Below are positions 59,737-64,000 of a stretch of DNA of 64,000 bases, piece after piece. The notes beneath the pieces are model-generated. The model ran no database searches, was not told where the DNA came from, and worked only from the letters and a program-made list of their open reading frames with translations. Origin of the DNA: an uncultured Coriobacteriaceae bacterium (lineage in GTDB: Bacteria; Actinomycetota; Coriobacteriia; Coriobacteriales; UMGS124). The position numbers were made by a program, and so were the translations under genes. The stretch is taken from contig UQBS01000008.1 of NCBI GenBank assembly GCA_900539345.1, forward strand, positions 6,748-70,747, read 5' to 3'. Numbering within the stretch: the first letter of the stretch is position 1; each line of letters starts with the position of its first letter.

Positions 59737-62016
59737 CTATGCACCAAGCAGCTCGATGACCTTCTCTGCTGCGATGTATCCCGAGGTCACGGAATGACCC
59801 TGCGATACGCCGGCGCAGTGTTGCGAAGCGTAGTACACGTTGCCCCACATGCCGCCTGCGTCCAGACCTCCCAGGAAGAGGCCGGGGATGGGCTTGAGGT
59901 TCTCGTTGAGAGCCTGGAAGTACTGGTTTGCGCGAACACCGTTGAGCGTGCCGTCGATGGCCATGCAGAAACGCACGGCATAGAAGGGGCCCTCAGAAAG
60001 CGGGCGAAGCATTTCGGGACGCTTATGGAACTGGGCGTCTTCGCCGGCTTCGATGGCAGCCAGGTAATCGTCGATGGTATTGGCCCAGACCTCGGAATCA
60101 AACCCAATCTTCTCGCCAAGTTCCTCTAGGGTGTCGGCGCTCCAGCCCTCGCCGGCTTCGATGGCAGCCTGCATTTCGTCGGCCAGCGTGTAGAAGGGCA
60201 CGCAAGCACGGGAGCGGTAGATGCGCAGTGTTTCGCGGACTTCTTCACTCAGCAGGCCCGGGCAGCCCTCGGCCACCATGGCATCAAGGTCTGCCTGGCA
60301 GAAGATGGCGTATGCGTGGTCAATGGCATACAGGGCTGACGTGCCGACGCCGAGAGGTTCGGTCGCGCCGAGCTCCTCGTTGTAGAAGCGCTGTCCCTCG
60401 GGGTTTACTTGAAGCAGACCGGCATAGTTGATGAACTTCATGTAGCCAGCGTAGAAGTCAACCTTGAGGTTGGAACAGAACTCAGCAGGAAGGGGGTTGA
60501 TTTCGGTAGTCAGGCGGCCACCGGCGGCCAGGGCCATCTGGAGTCCGTCTCCCGTATTGGAGGACACTCCGTATAGATAGAGGTTGTCGGTGCGCAGATA
60601 CTCGCGCATGAGGTCGCGATTGCCGCCGAAACCGCCGCAGGCCACGAGCGTGTACGGGGCCTTCACGGTCACCTCGGTACCGTCTTGTTTCCTTGCCTTG
60701 ACACCCGTGACGGCACCGTCCTCGTCTTGGATGAGTTCATAGGCGCGGGTCTCGAGAAGTAGCTTTGCTCCACCGGGGAGGATGTAGTCGTCATAGAGGA
60801 CGTCAAACTTTGTCGTGCCCTTGCCCCAGTCCATGGAACAGCCGTTGATGGAAGGAACGAAGCCGTCAAAGCGGGCTTCCTTGGCAGCCGAACGATCGAA
60901 GTGATCGGCCAGGTAATCAGCCACGGGGCCCATGTGATTGACGACGTTGTACAGCACGTTGGTGTCGCAACGGTACTTTGCGTACTCGCTCAGCTCGGTG
61001 AACATGTAGTTCGCATCCGGCACCTCGACGCCGTCCTCTGCATGAGCCTTGTTGAGCCACTCTGCGCCAGGGGCCAGGATGCCGGTGGAACAAACGCTTT
61101 CGCCGCCGACTTTGCCGCACTTTTCGATGATGACAACGCTGAGGCCGGCTTCAACCGCACGCATTGCGGCAACCGTTCCTGCGCCGCCGGCCGATACGAT
61201 GGCAAAGTCGCACTCATATTCCTCGGACGCTTCAACGCGCACGGGGGCGGAACGGAAGCCAGACAGATCGGCTCCAGCTTCGGTGAGGGCCTGCTCTACA
61301 CCAGCGATGATGGCTTGAGAAGTCATGGTGGCACCGGTAACGCAGTCGACATTCACTGACTGGGCCTCAACGATAGCAGCAGGAATGCGCTCGACGCACG
61401 GCTCGATGAAGCCCGGCGTGTCCGAGCACGACTCAACGGTCACGGAAAGAATCTTCGTCTCGTCGACCTCAACGGCGACGCGCGTCGGCTCAATGATATG
61501 GGGGCTGCCGAAGCGCTCTCCCTCGATGGTGCCCTTCTTCCACTTGCCGAACTCCTCGCCGTAGTACACGCCCGGAGTCATTGCCTGCGCGACAGGAGCG
61601 GTTTCAACTGCCTGAAGCGTCACACCGCTCTGGGCAAGTGCATCGGCTGCGGCCTGCAGGATGGCGTTTGAGGTAACAGTGGCACCGGAGACTCCGTCCA
61701 CCTCGACGGAATTCTTGGAGAGCATGTCAGGCGGCATGCTCTCGAGGGCGCGAGAACCAATGCCCTGAGTCTCATTCGGTCCTTCTGCGGTGACATCGGT
61801 GAGTGCGCTGTTTTCGATGGTCAAGGTTACAGTGACGTCGCCGCCCAGTCCTTTGGCGGTTGCGCTGTAGGTGCCGTCGCCGCCTGTGGTTGCCGGGGCT
61901 GTATCGGGGGTTGACTCAGCGTGAGCGATGTTCGAGCTGGTGATTGCTGTGCTCGCGATAATCCCTGCGGTTCCTGCTGCTGCACCGGCGAGAAAACTCC
62001 TACGAGAGACTTCCAT
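59737..62016 (-). CDS. Tat-exported reductase with two FMN-binding domains and FAD domain
   Basis: 759 aa, the longest flavoprotein here; ATG 62016 with AGGAGG 5-6 nt upstream (an in-frame extension to 62199 is rejected). Tat signal SRRSFLAGAAAG (4-15). First FMN_bind domain about 45-132 with DGVSGATVTS (SGATVT 110-115); second about 147-250 with CVTGATMTSQ (TGATMT 228-233). FAD Rossmann motif reads SAGGAG (275-280), Ser replacing the first Gly. QRFYNEE signature and C-terminal FAD segment GLFLGGLDAGGMWGNVYYASQHCAGVSQG. Two tandem FMN groups feeding one FAD would form a three-flavin electron wire replacing the haems of flavocytochrome c. Divergent from the LuxR gene at 62301 (284 bp). Substrate unknown. 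Confidence 0.9.
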   Translation of the reverse strand: MEVSRRSFLAGAAAGTAGIIASTAITSSNIAHAESTPDTAPATTGGDGTYSATAKGLGGDVTVTLTIENSALTDVTAEGPNETQGIGSRALESMPPDMLSKNSVEVDGVSGATVTSNAILQAAADALAQSGVTLQAVETAPVAQAMTPGVYYGEEFGKWKKGTIEGERFGSPHIIEPTRVAVEVDETKILSVTVESCSDTPGFIEPCVERIPAAIVEAQSVNVDCVTGATMTSQAIIAGVEQALTEAGADLSGFRSAPVRVEASEEYECDFAIVSAGGAGTVAAMRAVEAGLSVVIIEKCGKVGGESVCSTGILAPGAEWLNKAHAEDGVEVPDANYMFTELSEYAKYRCDTNVLYNVVNHMGPVADYLADHFDRSAAKEARFDGFVPSINGCSMDWGKGTTKFDVLYDDYILPGGAKLLLETRAYELIQDEDGAVTGVKARKQDGTEVTVKAPYTLVACGGFGGNRDLMREYLRTDNLYLYGVSSNTGDGLQMALAAGGRLTTEINPLPAEFCSNLKVDFYAGYMKFINYAGLLQVNPEGQRFYNEELGATEPLGVGTSALYAIDHAYAIFCQADLDAMVAEGCPGLLSEEVRETLRIYRSRACVPFYTLADEMQAAIEAGEGWSADTLEELGEKIGFDSEVWANTIDDYLAAIEAGEDAQFHKRPEMLRPLSEGPFYAVRFCMAIDGTLNGVRANQYFQALNENLKPIPGLFLGGLDAGGMWGNVYYASQHCAGVSQGHSVTSGYIAAEKVIELLGA

Positions 62017-62300
62017 GTCGCCCTCCTTTTTGCGGCTTTCCCTGGTTGGCCGCTTTGTGGTTGCCTGGAGCTGTGTTGCCCGGGTTGTCTCAATAGTGGT
62101 CGCGACAATTGCGCTGCCCGTGCGTTTTTCTGTGGCTCTGACTGTGAGTTCTGTGCCTTTGTTGTATGTGAATATCTCGGCTAATCTCACAGTTGACATT
62201 CACATACGGCATCAAGCTGGAGTTTTGTTAATAACCAGGCCCCTGTGTGGAGCGCAGACGAGTATTATGGTTGTCGACTGGCATCAGATGGGGGGCTTGA

Positions 62301-63788
62301 ATGGTTGGGGAGACCGATTCGCCTGTACAAGGTTTTTTCGGGCGAAACGCCATGTTTGCAACGTTCGGACTTGCCTTCATGTGGCAACTTTTTCGTCATG
62401 CCTGCGTTTTGGTGGCGATTCCATTTCCCCAGGCGGGGATGTCTATCGGTCCCGAAGCATGGATGGCCGTGTACTATGCGTCCATTTGTCTGATATGTGC
62501 GATTGCCCTTGGGCTTGAGCGTGTGGGACGCCGCGTTTGTACATGGCCGTTTTTGATTGGTGTTTGCGGTGCCGCTTCATGCGGAGTTTGCATAGGCCTT
62601 CTTTTTCCAGCGGGACCTCAGGGCTTCGCGGCGATGTTCTGCCAATGCTTTGTTGCCTTTTGCATGGCGGCATCTACCGTTGCCTTGGTTCGGCAGGCCC
62701 TTCGCCTCCTGGCCCTTCAGGCGAATGTGAATCCGATGCTTGCGGCAATCTGTTCCTTCTCGTCGGCGTTCCTAAGCATTGTCATTACTTTTGTGCTGGG
62801 AGATGTGCTTGCAGTAGATAAGATTACTGCGGCGATTTCACCCATGCTATCGGCCCTTTGTTTCTGGTTTGCTGGGGCTCCTATGCCAGACAAATCAGAA
62901 GGTTGCGTTGCTGATCGGTTTGAGCCAGCCTTCCTTAGAGGCCGTATGGCTGCCGTTGTTGCCCTGCTTGTTGTAGCGACGCTGGCGAAATCTTTTTTTG
63001 ACAGCGGCGTGGGTCCTGTTGGCGAGCAAGGTCGCATGGTCAAACATATCGTTGGCATTGTTGAAGTCGCGGGGGTCATGCTGCTTTCATTTGCAAGCAC
63101 AGACGCGCGACATTTTACGGTGTCTGTTCTTTACCTCCTGGTCTTCTCGCTTGTTCTAGGAATAGGCATTGTCGCCTCTTGTTCAGGCAGCCTTTTGCAT
63201 ACTGGTGTTGCCACGGTTGTTTCGGCGAGGGTGCTGGCGGAGTCCACAGCGCTGGTGTTCTGCGCCATCTATTGTGCACAGACCCATGCGAGCTCGATTG
63301 CTGTTTGCTCTTTGGCACTCCTTATTCCTGAAATGCTGGCATGCTTTGTGGGATATGGTGCGACGTCACTCTTGCCAGCGTTCGGCATCAATCCCACGAG
63401 TTTGCTTGTGCCTGTGTCGGTTGTCTTGATAATGGTGGTGTCGCTCTCGGTTTGTGGCGTTTCGTTTAAGCGCGAGCTCCGTTATCTCGAGGCGCGTGAT
63501 GACTCGGCGTTGCGGACAAGCGCTTGCGCTGGGGGTTCTGCTGGGGGTGCGCCGCTTCTGAATGGCGCACTCGAGGCTTTGGCCGTCCAATTCTCTCTCA
63601 CTCCACGCGAGATCGATGTCGCCCGACATCTTTATGAGGGCCACAGCGCCAAACGTATATCGCAGGTCGAATGCCTCTCTATCAATACCGTCCAGACCCA
63701 TAGTCGTACGCTCTATCGCAAACTTGGGATTCACTCTCGCCAGGAGCTTGATGAACTGATTGATAAGATGACCTTGCAAGAAAACTAG
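62301..63788 (+). CDS. Membrane-bound LuxR-type regulator
   Basis: 495 aa; ATG 62301 with GGGGGG about 6 nt upstream. Short N-terminal tail, about twelve hydrophobic segments (15-395), linker, and GerE HTH at the C-terminus (LTPREIDVARHLYEGHSAKRISQ ... NTVQTHSRTLYRKLGIHSRQELDEL, about 428-487). The recognition-helix region has an extra residue before SINTVQ (QVECLSINTVQTH). Divergent from the two-FMN reductase, which it most likely regulates. Less GC-rich than the central genes. The following 68 bp to 63856 contain nothing recognisable. Confidence 0.9.
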   Translation: MVGETDSPVQGFFGRNAMFATFGLAFMWQLFRHACVLVAIPFPQAGMSIGPEAWMAVYYASICLICAIALGLERVGRRVCTWPFLIGVCGAASCGVCIGLLFPAGPQGFAAMFCQCFVAFCMAASTVALVRQALRLLALQANVNPMLAAICSFSSAFLSIVITFVLGDVLAVDKITAAISPMLSALCFWFAGAPMPDKSEGCVADRFEPAFLRGRMAAVVALLVVATLAKSFFDSGVGPVGEQGRMVKHIVGIVEVAGVMLLSFASTDARHFTVSVLYLLVFSLVLGIGIVASCSGSLLHTGVATVVSARVLAESTALVFCAIYCAQTHASSIAVCSLALLIPEMLACFVGYGATSLLPAFGINPTSLLVPVSVVLIMVVSLSVCGVSFKRELRYLEARDDSALRTSACAGGSAGGAPLLNGALEALAVQFSLTPREIDVARHLYEGHSAKRISQVECLSINTVQTHSRTLYRKLGIHSRQELDELIDKMTLQEN

Positions 63789-63856
63789 ACGGTGAGCAAG
63801 TAGGCCGTGCGGCACTTCACCAGTGCAACAGCGCAGGCAGAAAACGTCGACCGGAC

Positions 63857-64000
63857 TCAATCATCGTCTAGAGGTTTGACAGAGGGCTCTGGTTGCCGCG
63901 CTCTGGATAGCTTTGCTTTGTGGACGCTACTTTCGAGTCCGGGTAGATCGCGTCGGAAATGTTGGTGTAAGCGCTTCTTCTGATTGGCTCTGAACGCGGG
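63857..64000 (-). CDS. Possible C-terminal end of a basic protein, cut by the window edge
   Basis: On the minus strand a frame is open from the right edge for 47 codons to TGA at 63857-63859. It reads a Lys/Arg/His-rich tail (RANQKKRLHQHFRRDLPGLE ... PEPSVKPLDDD). The composition looks like the end of a nucleic-acid-binding protein or transposase, but no family can be named and a chance open frame is not excluded. Confidence 0.3.
   Translation of the reverse strand, partial: PAFRANQKKRLHQHFRRDLPGLESSVHKAKLSRARQPEPSVKPLDDD

Overview
The window looks like a chromosomal stretch of a gut-type actinobacterium of the class Coriobacteriia, most likely the family Eggerthellaceae (Eggerthella/Slackia/Gordonibacter relatives). 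The basis is the GC-rich coding sequence and the very unusual density of Tat-exported FAD-dependent reductases paired with LuxR-type regulators whose N-terminal half is a polytopic membrane domain. That combination is characteristic of Eggerthellaceae. The genus cannot be fixed from the sequence alone. No tRNA, rRNA or CRISPR array was seen.

Layout. 1-1130: the 5' part of a small HTH protein gene leaving the left edge, then a 620-bp AT-rich non-coding tract with 20 ACGT-centred sites. 1129-4500: a SNF2/SWIM helicase. 4.8-13.8 kb: a frameshifted flavoprotein, two LysR regulators, an exported Big/CUB/PASTA protein, one intact FAD/FMN reductase and a patch of three decayed gene fragments. 13.9-20.7 kb: two flavoproteins and two membrane LuxR regulators. 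20.8-26.9 kb: housekeeping-like genes (37-kDa nucleoid-associated protein, ketopantoate-reductase family, SPFH + ribbon-helix-helix pair), a 150-bp MITE-like element and a membrane AraC regulator. 27-40.5 kb: four flavoproteins and three membrane LuxR regulators. 40.4-52.2 kb: an imperfect tandem duplication of a four-gene module (U32-like Fe-S protein, 151-aa HTH protein, flavoprotein, divergent LuxR). In the second copy the U32 gene is broken and the LuxR gene is split by an IS110-family element. 52.2-56.3 kb: a LuxR regulator divergent from a Tat-exported Old-Yellow-Enzyme-type reductase. 56.5-59.5 kb: accessory genes (AAA-ATPase/PD-(D/E)XK protein, GNAT fragment, Fic protein). 59.7-63.8 kb: a flavoprotein with two FMN-binding domains, divergent from the last LuxR regulator.

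How it works together (inference from family knowledge and layout). Eleven full-length-sized flavoproteins (one frameshifted), one OYE-like enzyme and two flavoprotein remnants probably form a bank of extracytoplasmic anaerobic reductases for different organic electron acceptors. Eight reductases lie divergently from their own regulator with a 200-360 bp shared control region: seven face a membrane LuxR protein (gene 48994-52170 is broken) and one faces a membrane AraC protein. A ninth, frameshifted flavoprotein faces a LysR gene. This suggests one-to-one induction by the cognate substrate. No cytochrome or quinol-dehydrogenase partner is encoded here, so electron delivery must come from elsewhere. 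The region shows active birth and death of genes: tandem duplication, gene conversion, a lost stop codon, frameshifts, truncated paralogues and a recent IS insertion whose empty site can be reconstructed exactly.
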